A DNA stretch of 64,000 nt from Pseudomonadota bacterium (GCA_039028935.1 JBCCHD010000007.1:62001-126000); one strand, 5' to 3'; counted from the first letter of the stretch, positions 1 to 9,774 are shown. Notes: generated by a model not told the origin, from the letters alone. Made by a program: numbers and translations.

Positions 1-969
1 CGGCGCGGCGCGACCAAAATCGAGCCAGTCGGTTAGGCGATCAAGCGGCGCGTGATCCAAGTGCCACGGCGTAGCGCCGTGCACAACCGGCTTGGCACGG
101 TAGGCCACACCAACGCCGGCTTCGCCAAGCATGGCCATGTCATTGGCGCCGTCGCCAATGGCACACACTTCGTGTGGCGCCAGATTGAGCCGCTCACGCT
201 CTTCGCGCAGCACGTCCAGCTTAGTCGCCTGCGTTACGATCGGTGGGCTGACAAGACCGGTCAGTGCGTTGTTGTCCAGCGCCAGCGTGTTCGCCACCAC
301 GCGGTCAACATCAAGAAGACGGCCGACATGATCGGCGAAATGGGTGAAGCCTCCGCTGATGAGGACAGTGCGGGTGCCTCCGGTATTGGCCGCGTCCAAC
401 AGTGTTTTTGCACCCTGGCTGAGTTCCGTGTGCTGCACACACGCATTGAGTTGTTGTAGGGAGAGTCCCGCCAGCAATGCAACGCGTTCGTTGAGCGCCG
501 CAACGAAATCGAGCTCGCCGTTCATCGCACGCGCGGTAATCGTTGCTACCTGCTCGCCGATGCCAACATGCGCGGCCAACTCGTCGAGCGACTCGGTGGT
601 GATGAGGGTGCTGTCCATATCGCAGACGAGCAATTTGACCACGGGTTTATCGATCGGCATGACCCACACGTCGACGGCCTCTTTGGCACGCCACAGTGTT
701 TGCCACAGATGCCAAGCCCGGCGACCATCGGCATAGATGGACAGCGCACAGTGTGTGTCATCCGTGATCCAGTCACCGGTGGAAGTGAGACCCACGCGTG
801 CCAGGAGTCCCGTGGTGCTTTTTTTGGCCTCGCTCAAGACCGAGTCGTCCCCGGCGAGTCGAATCTCAAACTCGCCGGTGATTGCCTCAACCCAGTAAGG
901 CACAGAGTCGCTAAACGGTGCCTGCGCCGCGTCGCCGGAGCGAAGCCGTGGCAGTTGCGTTATCGACAT
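1..969 (-). CDS. serB: Phosphoserine phosphatase SerB (cut by left edge)
   Basis: Catalyses the last step of serine synthesis, O-phosphoserine to serine, in the cytoplasm. The protein opens with an ACT-like regulatory region (about residues 1-110), followed by the HAD core: motif I DMDSTLIT carries the phospho-accepting Asp, a Ser/Gly motif VLISGGFTHFA follows, and motif III/IV GDGANDMAMLGEAGVGVAYRAKP is complete. The 323 codons visible run off the window without a stop, but essentially the whole domain is present. The ATG at 969 lies 34 bases after the serA stop on the same strand, so serC-serA-serB is a likely operon. The assignment is secure; only the C-terminal end is unseen. Confidence 0.93.
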   Translation of the reverse strand, partial: MSITQLPRLRSGDAAQAPFSDSVPYWVEAITGEFEIRLAGDDSVLSEAKKSTTGLLARVGLTSTGDWITDDTHCALSIYADGRRAWHLWQTLWRAKEAVDVWVMPIDKPVVKLLVCDMDSTLITTESLDELAAHVGIGEQVATITARAMNGELDFVAALNERVALLAGLSLQQLNACVQHTELSQGAKTLLDAANTGGTRTVLISGGFTHFADHVGRLLDVDRVVANTLALDNNALTGLVSPPIVTQATKLDVLREERERLNLAPHEVCAIGDGANDMAMLGEAGVGVAYRAKPVVHGATPWHLDHAPLDRLTDWLDFGRAAP

Positions 970-1003
970 TGCGATTTCGATCCAGTATCGGCCGTCATGT
1001 GGG

Positions 1004-2590
1004 TCATTGGCCAAACCGGAGGCTGTGGGCATCCTGAATGTGATCGAGCGAGCGCAGACCGGCCAGTTGCTCAGGTCCCAGCGGGGCATCGACCTCAAGC
1101 AGCGCGATGGCCTCGCCGCCACTATGGCGTCGACCAAGATGCATGTTGGCAATGTTAATGTCGTTCTGGGCGGCAAACGTACCGATGGCACCGATTACCC
1201 CAGGCTGGTCCGAGTTGGTTAGATACACCATATGTGGGCCAAATTCGGATTCGAGTTTGACGCCTTTGATATCCACTATGCGGCCCACTTTCTTAAACAG
1301 CGTGCCGCTGACGGTGCGCGAGCGACTTTCGGTCGTGACTTCAAGCGTAATGCGATTATGGTATTCGTTTTCAACTTCACTGCTGGCGGTCGTCACGACA
1401 ATGCCCATATCACGGGCGACTTGCTGGGCGTTCACCGCGTTGACATTGCAATTGCTGGGTTCCAGCACGGCCTGTACCGCCTGCGTTACGATCGGCTCCA
1501 TATTAAGGGTGGTCACGTCGCCATAGAGCGACAACGTGATGCCCTTTATCGCCTCGCGCGACAGCTGTCCGGCAAACGCGCCAAGGTTTTTTGCGAGTGT
1601 TAAGTAGGGAGTGAGTACGATCGCTTCTTCGGCGGTGAGATTCGGCGCATTGAGGGCGTTAGCGATCGCGCCATCAAGTAGATAATCCGACAGTTGTTCG
1701 GCGATCTGTACTGCCACTTTCTCCTGCGCTTCTTGTGTTGAGGCGCCAAGGTGTGGCGTGCAAATCACATTGGGTAATCCGAACAAGGGATTTTCTTTCG
1801 CGGGCTCATCGGTGTACACATCAAGCGCGGCCCCATGCAGATGATCGTTGAGCGCCGCCATTAGCGCCAGTTCGTCGACCAACCCCCCTCGTGCGCAGTT
1901 GATGAGCATGGCACCCGCTTTCATTTTGTTGATCGCGGTGGCGTCGATAATGTTCTCGGTGTCGGGCGTGCGCGGCACATGCAGTGACACGATGTCGGAG
2001 CTTTTGAGTAAGTCGTCGAACTCCACTTTTCGAATGCCAAGACTGTCGGCACGCACTTCGGTTAGGAATGGATCGTAGGCTTGGACGCGAAGGCCAACCC
2101 CCATCGCTTTTTTGGCGACGATCGAGCCGATATTGCCTGAGCCGATAATACCAAGGAGTTTGCCCGACAGTTCCGTGCCCATAAATCGAGACTTTTCCCA
2201 TTTGCCAGCATGCGTTGAGGCATTGGCCTGCGGAATGTGTCTGGCTAACGCGAACATCATGGCCAACGTGTGTTCGGCCGTGGTGACGGCGTTACCAAAC
2301 GGTGTGTTCATCACAACGATACCGCGCTCGGTACAGGCGCCTTTGTCAATGTTGTCGGTGCCAATGCCGGCGCGCCCGACCGCTCTGAGCCGGGACGCAT
2401 GCGCGAGCAGTTCGGCGGTGACTTTGGTCGATGAGCGCACGGCAAGTCCGTCAAACTCCCCGATCAAATCGGTGAGCTCTTCGGGCGACAGTTTGGGCGA
2501 CGAAACGGCTTCGATACCCCGGCTTTTGAAGACGGCCGCAGCCTGACTGGACATGGTGTCGGAAATTAAAACGCGAAGGGGAGTAGTCAT
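1004..2590 (-). CDS. serA: D-3-phosphoglycerate dehydrogenase SerA (long form)
   Basis: Oxidises 3-phosphoglycerate to 3-phosphohydroxypyruvate with NAD, the first committed step of serine synthesis. At 528 residues it is the long form, longer than the about 410-residue Escherichia coli enzyme. The N-terminal half has the substrate/NAD domains: GRAGIGTDNID, the Rossmann fingerprint GIIGSGNIGS, and the catalytic region ending in TPHLGASTQEAQ. An intervening domain follows (about 320-450), then a C-terminal ACT domain starting near VYLTNSDQPGVIGAIGTFAA, expected to bind serine for feedback control. It starts 13 bases after the serC stop and precedes serB. Confidence 0.96.
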   Translation of the reverse strand: MTTPLRVLISDTMSSQAAAVFKSRGIEAVSSPKLSPEELTDLIGEFDGLAVRSSTKVTAELLAHASRLRAVGRAGIGTDNIDKGACTERGIVVMNTPFGNAVTTAEHTLAMMFALARHIPQANASTHAGKWEKSRFMGTELSGKLLGIIGSGNIGSIVAKKAMGVGLRVQAYDPFLTEVRADSLGIRKVEFDDLLKSSDIVSLHVPRTPDTENIIDATAINKMKAGAMLINCARGGLVDELALMAALNDHLHGAALDVYTDEPAKENPLFGLPNVICTPHLGASTQEAQEKVAVQIAEQLSDYLLDGAIANALNAPNLTAEEAIVLTPYLTLAKNLGAFAGQLSREAIKGITLSLYGDVTTLNMEPIVTQAVQAVLEPSNCNVNAVNAQQVARDMGIVVTTASSEVENEYHNRITLEVTTESRSRTVSGTLFKKVGRIVDIKGVKLESEFGPHMVYLTNSDQPGVIGAIGTFAAQNDINIANMHLGRRHSGGEAIALLEVDAPLGPEQLAGLRSLDHIQDAHSLRFGQ

Positions 2591-2602
2591 TGACAGGTTT
2601 CC

Positions 2603-3784
2603 TTAAGAGTGTTCGTGCAACCAGCGAGTAAATGCCCAGTCGAGCCAGGGCAGCATGGCGGTAATATCGTCGGCTTCGACCGTCGCACCGCCCCAGATAC
2701 GCAGGCCCGGGGGTGCGGCTCGGTAAGCATTGATGTCGAAGGCCACACCTTCGTCGGCCAGCCAGCCGCAGAGCGTTTTAACGGCGCTGCGCTGTTCCTC
2801 TTCACCAAGACGGGTAAACGTCGGGTGGGTAATCTTGAGGCACATTGATGTACACGATCGTGTTGCCGGTTCGTCGGCCAGCCAGTCTATCCACTGGCTG
2901 TCTCGCACCCACTGATCAACGGCCGCAAAATTGCGTTTCGAGCGATCGAACAGTGCCTTTAGCCCGCCTACATCCTGCGCCCAATCGAGCGCTGAATGGA
3001 GATCCTCAATGGCCAGCATGCTGGGTGTGTTGATGGTGGCGCCTTCGAACACCCCTTCATTCAGTTTGCCCTTTTTTGTGAGCCTGAAGATTTTGGGTAA
3101 TGGCCGGGGTGGTGTGAACGTCGTCAGTCGCTCCACGGCTTTGGGCGATAACGCCAGCATGCCGAATCCTGCCTCGCCGCCGAGCACTTTTTGGAACGAC
3201 CACGTAACGACGTCGAGTTTTGCGTAGTCGAGCGGCATGGCGAACGCGGCAGACGTCGCGTCGCACAGAGCGAGCCCCTCTCGATCGGCGGTCAACCAAT
3301 CCAAATCGGGCACACGTGTGCCGCTGGTGGTGCCGTTGTACACAAACACCACATCGCGGTCTGGCTGTACCGCCGATAAGTCAGGCAATGCGCCATAGGG
3401 CGCGCGCAGATAACGAACATCGTCCAGCGCGAGCTGTTGCTCAATGTCGACCGCCCAGTCCGATGAAAAGCTCTCCCATACCAACACGTCGACGCCGCGG
3501 GCACCGAGTAGTGACCACATGGCCATTTCGAATGCTCCGGTGTCGGAGGCAGGTACCAGTGCCAGTCGCCAGTCGGCGGGTAGCTCGAGCAGAGTGGCCT
3601 GACGATTGATAACCGATTGAATGCGTGCTTTGTGTTTCGGTGCGCGGTGGCTGAAACCAAGATGTTGGTCGGAGAAGTGGGCGGGCGACCAACCCGGATG
3701 CTTTTTGCAGGGGCCCGACGAAAAGCGTGGGTTCACCGGGCGCACAGACGGACGACCGGCAACACCCCGATTAGGCGTGTTCAC
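2603..3784 (-). CDS. serC: Phosphoserine aminotransferase, Methanosarcina/alphaproteobacterial type
   Basis: A PLP-dependent transaminase making O-phosphoserine from 3-phosphohydroxypyruvate and glutamate. The N-terminus (PVNPRFSSGPCKKHPGWSP) and WSFQKVLGGEAGFGML, whose Lys should bind PLP, match the SerC subfamily described from Methanosarcina and Alphaproteobacteria rather than the usual E. coli-type SerC. At 393 residues it fits that subfamily. It is the first gene of serC-serA-serB, and its stop lies 12 bases before the serA start. The context makes the role firm. The subfamily is atypical for a gammaproteobacterium and may reflect gene replacement by transfer. Confidence 0.92.
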   Translation of the reverse strand: MNTPNRGVAGRPSVRPVNPRFSSGPCKKHPGWSPAHFSDQHLGFSHRAPKHKARIQSVINRQATLLELPADWRLALVPASDTGAFEMAMWSLLGARGVDVLVWESFSSDWAVDIEQQLALDDVRYLRAPYGALPDLSAVQPDRDVVFVYNGTTSGTRVPDLDWLTADREGLALCDATSAAFAMPLDYAKLDVVTWSFQKVLGGEAGFGMLALSPKAVERLTTFTPPRPLPKIFRLTKKGKLNEGVFEGATINTPSMLAIEDLHSALDWAQDVGGLKALFDRSKRNFAAVDQWVRDSQWIDWLADEPATRSCTSMCLKITHPTFTRLGEEEQRSAVKTLCGWLADEGVAFDINAYRAAPPGLRIWGGATVEADDITAMLPWLDWAFTRWLHEHS

Positions 3785-3991
3785 AATGTTAACCTCTAGT
3801 TATTGGCGGTTTGCGCCGCCGACGCACGAGTGACGATACAGAGGTTTTCGAGGAATGCAACCGCGTGGCGTGGCGACTGAGTGAGTGCTCAGTTTGGTAT
3901 GCGGTTTAAGAGCAGGCGCAATAGCAGTTTGTTACACTCGTTGCACCGTGCCAGACACCGCCTAATGACACTGCGCTGACAGCTTGCACTC

Positions 3992-5335
3992 ATGAATCAG
4001 GAAATACGTTTTCGCAAACGCCAGCGGCACGGCAAGTACCGCATTGAGAGCTGCTTATTGCGCGGGCCTTACGCGAATGTGTACAGCGCGTGCGATACGG
4101 TCGAAGGCGTTAAGGTAGCGCTTAAGCTGCCGCATAAAGATCTGTCGAACAAGGATTACCTGAGCGATTTTTTGCGCGAAACACGGATTGCCGCCAAGCT
4201 TGAGCACGAGAATGTGCTGCCGCTCAAAGACGCCAGCTTCATAAACGATATTTTTACCATGGTGACCCCGCTTGGCGCGGAGACGCTCGAGGCGCGACTC
4301 AAGCGGCGGCTGTCCAATGAAAAAGCGTTCGACTATGCAAAGCAGCTGATTTGCGGGGTAGCGTACGCCCATGAGCAGGGCATCATGCACTGTGATATCA
4401 AGCCCGCTAATTTGATTTTATTTGGTGACGGTCGCCTTCGTCTGGCGGATTTTGGTATTGCCAAAACCACGTATAAAACCATTCAAGCATCTGGATCCGG
4501 CACGCTGGGGTATCTGGCGCCCGAACAAGCGATGGGTCGCCCTTCGTTTCGCTCAGACGTGTTCGCGGTGGGATTGATTCTGCACCAAATGCTCAGCGGT
4601 GCACTGTACGAGTGGCCGTTTCGATGGCCATCGTCGGGTTACAAGCGACTCAAGCAGCGTGCGCACCCAAAACTCGTCGACTTTCTGCGCAAGGCGCTTG
4701 AATTTCAGCCCAACAAGCGGTTTCGAGACGGTCCCGCGATGCGTAACGCCTGGATACTGTTGGAGCGACGCGGCCACCTGCATGGCAAAACACGCTCCGC
4801 GGCCACCAAGATGGCACCGGGGCGTCAACACACCGGTAGTAAAAGTGGTCGGCATTGGCGCGAAATTCAGTTCAAACAATTCCAGCGGCGTTTTGGTAAA
4901 GCGCTGGACACCCACATGCAGTGCACGGAGTGCCAGGGGCCGATTGCCGAGAGCATGACGTACTGCCCGTGGTGCAAAACGAAAACGCAAGGCCAACCCG
5001 ACAACACGCGTTATGCCTCGGTGTGTCCACACTGCCAGCACGGTGTTAAGAACGACTGGGAATACTGTCCATGGTGCTACGGTTCGGGCTTTGAAACGTC
5101 GACCAAGCGGCGCGCGGATAAACGCTATACCGCGACGTGTCATCGCAAATCGTGTGGCGGGCCGATTATGCCTTTCATGAAGTACTGCCCTTGGTGCCAT
5201 GCGCGAACCAAGCAACAGTGGACGCTGCCGGGTATGGTTCAATGCGAAAAATGCAATTGGGGTATCGCCGGCGAATATTGGGACTACTGTCCGTGGTGTT
5301 CAACAGCCAATACGGCCAATAAGGAACGTCGATGA
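3992..5335 (+). CDS. Ser/Thr protein kinase with four C-terminal zinc ribbons
   Basis: A Hanks-type kinase. The ATP-binding Lys is K45 (VALK), the catalytic loop is HCDIKPAN (D135, N140), the DFG is at 153-155, and GTLGYLAPEQ forms the P+1/APE region. The glycine loop (LLRGPYANVY) is degenerate. A basic linker (about 265-305) leads to four zinc ribbons (about 311-440), each ending in CPWC: CTEC/CPWC, CPHC/CPWC, a C-x4-C version (CHRKSC)/CPWC, and CEKC/CPWC. There is no membrane segment, so the kinase should be cytosolic. Its stop overlaps the start of the next gene (ATGA), a PP2C phosphatase, indicating a coupled kinase/phosphatase pair. The substrate is unknown. Confidence 0.92.
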   Translation: MNQEIRFRKRQRHGKYRIESCLLRGPYANVYSACDTVEGVKVALKLPHKDLSNKDYLSDFLRETRIAAKLEHENVLPLKDASFINDIFTMVTPLGAETLEARLKRRLSNEKAFDYAKQLICGVAYAHEQGIMHCDIKPANLILFGDGRLRLADFGIAKTTYKTIQASGSGTLGYLAPEQAMGRPSFRSDVFAVGLILHQMLSGALYEWPFRWPSSGYKRLKQRAHPKLVDFLRKALEFQPNKRFRDGPAMRNAWILLERRGHLHGKTRSAATKMAPGRQHTGSKSGRHWREIQFKQFQRRFGKALDTHMQCTECQGPIAESMTYCPWCKTKTQGQPDNTRYASVCPHCQHGVKNDWEYCPWCYGSGFETSTKRRADKRYTATCHRKSCGGPIMPFMKYCPWCHARTKQQWTLPGMVQCEKCNWGIAGEYWDYCPWCSTANTANKERR

Positions 5336-6153
5336 GCGGTCTGCTGACTATTCCAAAGAGTCAGAAACTGGTTCGCGGTGATTTGGCCACGATTGAGCAT
5401 CAACGTATCAACGTCGGGGAAGTGGCGTATTTTGCCCACTCGAGCCCGGACAAATCGACCGGCAATGAAGACAGCCTCGGCGTGATGGAGCTCGATGATC
5501 GACGCGCCGCGCTGGTGGTGGCGGATGGCTTAGGCGGTCATCGCGCGGGTGCGGAGGCCTCGGCGACCGCGATTAACTCGTTGTTCAGCAGTTTGGCCCA
5601 ACACGACGACGCACGTTCACTGCGCGCGACGATGATGAATGGTTTAGAGGCGGGCAATCGCAATGTGATGGAGGTGGGTGGTGGTGCCGCGACGACCATA
5701 ATCGGCGCGTTGCTCGAGGACCATACGCTGCGCATCTATCACATTGGTGATTCGGGCGGCCTGCTGGTTGGACAGCGCGGCGCCATCAAGCTGCGCACAG
5801 TGGCGCATTCACCGGTGGGTCATGCGGAGGCAAGCGGGCTCATCGATGAGGAGATGGCGCTTGCGCATGAGAGTCGGCACATTGTGTCGAATGTGCTTGG
5901 CAGCAACGAAATGAGTATCGAGGTCGGCCCTATCGTAAAGCTTGCTCGCTTTGACACGCTGCTGCTTGCCAGCGATGGCTTGCTCGACAATTTGCGTACC
6001 AGCGAAATCGCGGCCCTCATACGCAAGGGCAAATTGCCCGTCATCGCCGAGGCGTTGCGGGCTAAGATTCAGGAACGTATGACCACGCTGTCGCCGCAAC
6101 ATCCCAGCAAACCGGATGACCTGAGTTTCGTATTGTTCCGGCGCACGGCCTGA
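5332..6153 (+). CDS. PP2C-family Ser/Thr protein phosphatase
   Basis: Metal-dependent (PPM/PP2C) phosphatase, expected to reverse phosphorylation by the upstream kinase. Motifs seen: GNEDSLGVM (E46, D47), VVADGLGGHRAGAEAS with the metal-binding DG at 65-66, IYHIGDSGGLLV, and LLASDGLLDNL near the end. The first about 30 residues are a non-catalytic lead. At 273 residues it is a single-domain enzyme without a membrane segment. The ATG shares bases with the kinase stop codon, so the two proteins are probably made in a fixed ratio. Confidence 0.93.
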   Translation: MSGLLTIPKSQKLVRGDLATIEHQRINVGEVAYFAHSSPDKSTGNEDSLGVMELDDRRAALVVADGLGGHRAGAEASATAINSLFSSLAQHDDARSLRATMMNGLEAGNRNVMEVGGGAATTIIGALLEDHTLRIYHIGDSGGLLVGQRGAIKLRTVAHSPVGHAEASGLIDEEMALAHESRHIVSNVLGSNEMSIEVGPIVKLARFDTLLLASDGLLDNLRTSEIAALIRKGKLPVIAEALRAKIQERMTTLSPQHPSKPDDLSFVLFRRTA

Positions 6154-6301
6154 TTCATCGCGACCCGCTCGCGCGTTACCCGCCTCCAATTTATGACAAA
6201 TGCCTCGCTGCGCCAGGGGCCGATCGCGAGCCGGTGCGGTGTATCGGTAAATTGGGGGTGTGTCGTGACCGGTATTGAATCCGTGCTCGCAACCGGCGAA
6301 G

Positions 6302-7774
6302 ATGTCAGTTTGCAGCGCAAACAACGACAAAAACACCGTGACTCGATGGCTTAACACGCGCTTTATCTTTCTTCTTCTGCTCGCAACGGCTGGCTGCGAG
6401 CGCGGGGCGCGTGTGGCCGATCTTGAGCCGGTACCGGTGGTCGAGACATCGCGCTACTTGCCGGTGATACAAGCCCAGTTTGCCGACGCGATGCAGGCCG
6501 TTGACGAGTCACCCGGCAATCCGGACGTCAATGCACAGCTTGGTCGCCTGCTGTACACATACGATCAGTTTGAGTCTGCAGCAGTACTATTTGAACGTGC
6601 GGCGGCGCTTCAGCCGCGCGAGTTTATTTGGCCCTATTTGTCGGGCCGAGCCCGCGCCGAACTTGGGCAGACCGAACGGGCTGAACAATCGCTGACGCGG
6701 GCGCTGGCGCTTGAATCGCGCTACGCGCCGATCAATGTGCACTTAGCGGAGCTGTATCTCAAAGCTAATCAGGATGCGGCCGCTCGTGACGCCGCTGAGC
6801 GCATTCTCGAGCACGCACCTGAGCGCCCGGAAGCGCATTTTATTTTGGCGAAACTAGCTGTCCGCGATGGCAAGTTCACGCAAGCACTGGCGCGTCTACA
6901 GCGTGTCGAACAACTCTCGGGCCGCTTCGCCGCACTACACTATCAGTATTCGCAAACGTATCGCATGCTCAATCAACCGGATCAGGCGGATGTGCACCTT
7001 CGGCTTTATGAGCAACTGCGAGAGGTCACCGCCGATATTAAGGACCCGGTGATGGGCGAGGTGCACGCACTCAATCAAAGCGTGGACTATCTGGTGTCGC
7101 AAGCGAAATGGCATGTGGCGAACGGTCGCAACGAACCCGGCTTAGCCTTGCTGGAACGAGCGGTCGAGAACAATCCGCAAAGCCTAGCGGCGCATGTCAC
7201 ATTGGTCGGCGTATACTCGTCGAATCGTCGCTTTGCGGACGCCGACCGTCATATCGCGGCCGCCAGCGCCATCGATGAGAATCACCCTAAACTTCAATAT
7301 GCCATTGGCGTTGCGCGAATGATCGAGGAACGTCGCACCGAAGCCACCCGAGCATTTGAGCGTGCCTTACGCGCCGATCCGCAAAACGTTGACGCCCATG
7401 TGCAAATTGGCGTGCTTCTGGAACAGCAGCGGCAGCCGGAGCGCGCCGCGCGTCGTTATGAGCGAGCGCTGGATCTCAAACCCGCACATCGCGTTGCGCA
7501 TTGGCGGCTAGGTCGGCTTAAATTGAATCAGAACGATGCGACGGGTGCGTTGGCGCATCTGACGCAAATTCGCTCGTTGGTAGACCCCGCTTCGCCCGAA
7601 ATCTTGCTGGATCTGGCCCGCGCGTTGGCGCTCGACGAAGACTATGCCCAAAGCATTGTTGTACTGGAGGAGGCCAAAGCTGTTGCTCAGCGTTTCCGCA
7701 ACCAGAATGCGGCTCAACAGGCGTCGATGCTACTCAACCAATATCGCAATAGGCGCTCGGACAGCACACCATGA
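6302..7774 (+). CDS. TPR-repeat lipoprotein
   Basis: The N-terminus has a hydrophobic stretch FIFLLLLATAG followed by Cys, a lipobox, so the protein is probably anchored in the outer or inner membrane facing the periplasm. The rest (about residues 60-480) is tetratricopeptide repeats, with recurrent A-x-L/Y-A helix patterns such as AVLFERAAALQPRE and AARRYERALDLKPAH. The ATG at 6302 is chosen; a TTG at 6275 would add nine residues and a GTG at 6338 would give a shorter signal. The gene ends 13 bases before the FG-GAP/ASPIC gene, a common pairing of TPR and FG-GAP proteins. Likely a scaffold; no enzyme motif is seen. Confidence 0.85.
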   Translation: MSVCSANNDKNTVTRWLNTRFIFLLLLATAGCERGARVADLEPVPVVETSRYLPVIQAQFADAMQAVDESPGNPDVNAQLGRLLYTYDQFESAAVLFERAAALQPREFIWPYLSGRARAELGQTERAEQSLTRALALESRYAPINVHLAELYLKANQDAAARDAAERILEHAPERPEAHFILAKLAVRDGKFTQALARLQRVEQLSGRFAALHYQYSQTYRMLNQPDQADVHLRLYEQLREVTADIKDPVMGEVHALNQSVDYLVSQAKWHVANGRNEPGLALLERAVENNPQSLAAHVTLVGVYSSNRRFADADRHIAAASAIDENHPKLQYAIGVARMIEERRTEATRAFERALRADPQNVDAHVQIGVLLEQQRQPERAARRYERALDLKPAHRVAHWRLGRLKLNQNDATGALAHLTQIRSLVDPASPEILLDLARALALDEDYAQSIVVLEEAKAVAQRFRNQNAAQQASMLLNQYRNRRSDSTP

Positions 7775-7787
7775 TCAGTCGACCACG

Positions 7788-9551
7788 ATGAACATTCGTC
7801 TCTTCCACTGCCGGGTACTGACGTCCATCGTCGTCGCTATGCTCATCACGGCCTGCGGGGAGCAGAACACACCCACCACTCAATCGGCCGTCGAGGACAC
7901 GGCTGCCGCCGCTCCGATCGGCCCCATGTTCGACGATATCGCCGCTCAGACCGGTCTTGAGTTCGAGCACTTTGTTGGCGCAACGGGTGAGTTTCTGATG
8001 AGCGAAGTCATGGGCTCGGGCGTGGCGCTGATGGATTACGATAATGACGGCGATCTCGATGTGTATTTGATACAGGGCGCCATGGCGGACCCGCGGCGTA
8101 GTCTTTCCGAGTCGATTTTTGACCCGCCCGACGGCGCGCTGACCAATCGCCTGTTTCGCAACGAACGCATTCCCAGCGGCACGCTCTCATTCACCGATGT
8201 GAGCGAGATCTCGGGTCTGGACCATGATGGCTATGGAATGGGTGTTGCGGTTGGGGATATCGATAACGACGGGGACGCGGATGTCTACCTCACCAATTTC
8301 GGACCCAACGTTTTGTATCGCAACAATGGTGACGGCACCTTTGAGGACATCACCGATAACAGCGGCATCCGCGCGCCGGGTTGGACCACCAGTGCCGCGT
8401 TTGCGGACTTTGATCGCGACGGGGATCTGGATTTGTTTTCGGTGGATTACGTAGCGTTTGACGTGTTGCGTAATACTGAGTGTTCCAGCGTGGGAGGGCG
8501 ACGCGATTATTGTGGTCCACAGGTGTACCCGCCCATGGCCGATCAACTGTATGAAAATCTCGGTGACGGTCGGTTCCGTGATATCAGCGCGACCGTCGGC
8601 GTAGCGGGTGCAACCGGTCCGGGTCTGGGTGTGGTGTGGGCCGATTTCAATGGCGATGACTGGCCCGACGTGTTTGTTGCTAATGATGGTGCGGCGAATT
8701 TTTTGTGGTTAAACGAAAACGGCAAACGCTTTGAAGAGGCTGGATTGCGTTCGGGCACAGCCTATAACGCCATGGGTGGTGCTGAGGCGAGTATGGGGGT
8801 AACGGCGGGCGATTATGATAGCGATGGCGATATGGATTTGTTCATGACCCATCTTGTTCAAGAAACCAACACGCTGTATGTCAACAATGGCAATGCGCAG
8901 TTCTTTGATGGCACCGACCGCGCCGGACTAGGTGCAAGTAGTTTACCGAGCACGGGCTTTGGCGCGCGGTTTTTCGACCTGAATAACGACGGCTGGTTGG
9001 ATTTGTTTATTGCCAACGGTAACGTCAAGCTTGAGGAAAAACGGGTGGCCGTATCGGACTATCCACTCGAGCAACCCAATCAACTGTTCATCGGCAAAGA
9101 AGGGCGTTTCCAAGACGTGTCGCTCAGCGCGGGGGAGAGCGTGAATGAGCTTCGGGTCAGCCGAGGCGCCGCGTTTGGTGACATTGATGACGACGGCGCC
9201 ATAGACGTTGTCGTGACCAATAATAATGGTCCGGTGCGACTCATGCGCAATGTCTTTGCACCGCAAGGCCGCGCCTTGACCGTACATCTACAGGGCACAG
9301 AATCGAGCCGCGATGCGACCGGCGCACGCGTGGCGCTATTGCGCGACGATCAACCGCCGATCTGGCGACGCGTGAGCACCGACGGCAGTTACCTTAGCGC
9401 CAATGCACCATCAGTGCATTTCGGTCTTGGCGATCGCGCAGAGGCACGTGTCACGTTGGGAGTGATTTGGCCGCTCGGCAAAAAAGAAACGTTTTCGGTC
9501 CCCACAGACCGGACGTCGACGCTGGAAGAGGGCACCGGTCAGTCTTGGTAA
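7788..9551 (+). CDS. FG-GAP/VCBS-repeat protein with C-terminal ASPIC/UnbV domain (CRTAC1-like)
   Basis: A surface or periplasmic beta-propeller protein of 587 residues. The ATG at 7788 gives a signal peptide ending LITAC, a likely lipobox. Repeats with calcium-binding Dx(D/N)xDGxxD loops recur: DYDNDGDLDVYL, DIDNDGDADVYL, DFDRDGDLDLFS, DFNGDDWPDVFV, DYDSDGDMDLFM, DLNNDGWLDLFI and DIDDDGAIDVVV. The last about 80 residues resemble the ASPIC/UnbV domain (GARVALLRDD, VSTDGSYLSANAPSVHFGLG). It follows the TPR lipoprotein by 13 bases, so co-transcription is likely. The ligand is unknown; adhesion or extracellular binding is inferred from the family. Confidence 0.9.
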   Translation: MNIRLFHCRVLTSIVVAMLITACGEQNTPTTQSAVEDTAAAAPIGPMFDDIAAQTGLEFEHFVGATGEFLMSEVMGSGVALMDYDNDGDLDVYLIQGAMADPRRSLSESIFDPPDGALTNRLFRNERIPSGTLSFTDVSEISGLDHDGYGMGVAVGDIDNDGDADVYLTNFGPNVLYRNNGDGTFEDITDNSGIRAPGWTTSAAFADFDRDGDLDLFSVDYVAFDVLRNTECSSVGGRRDYCGPQVYPPMADQLYENLGDGRFRDISATVGVAGATGPGLGVVWADFNGDDWPDVFVANDGAANFLWLNENGKRFEEAGLRSGTAYNAMGGAEASMGVTAGDYDSDGDMDLFMTHLVQETNTLYVNNGNAQFFDGTDRAGLGASSLPSTGFGARFFDLNNDGWLDLFIANGNVKLEEKRVAVSDYPLEQPNQLFIGKEGRFQDVSLSAGESVNELRVSRGAAFGDIDDDGAIDVVVTNNNGPVRLMRNVFAPQGRALTVHLQGTESSRDATGARVALLRDDQPPIWRRVSTDGSYLSANAPSVHFGLGDRAEARVTLGVIWPLGKKETFSVPTDRTSTLEEGTGQSW

Positions 9552-9774
9552 GGGCGTCGGGGTGCGCGTGACCCATGCGGGCTTTTGGTCGCCACCGTGC
9601 TGAGCGTTTTAAACACCGTGAAACGGTTGATGGCGCGTCCTGCTCACTCTCGTCACAGATCATAGGTCACACGCCAGCGGTCCTATTTCACAGATCTCAG
9701 TGCTCCAGCGGAGTGGCCGTGCATGCGTTGCCACACGATCTCCATGACGTGGGGCAACCCGGTAAGTAGCGGGC

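Noticed and set aside
9552-9774. Possible small gene between the FG-GAP gene and the terminator
   Set aside because: Only short frames without ribosome sites or protein-like content; treated as the 3' untranslated region.
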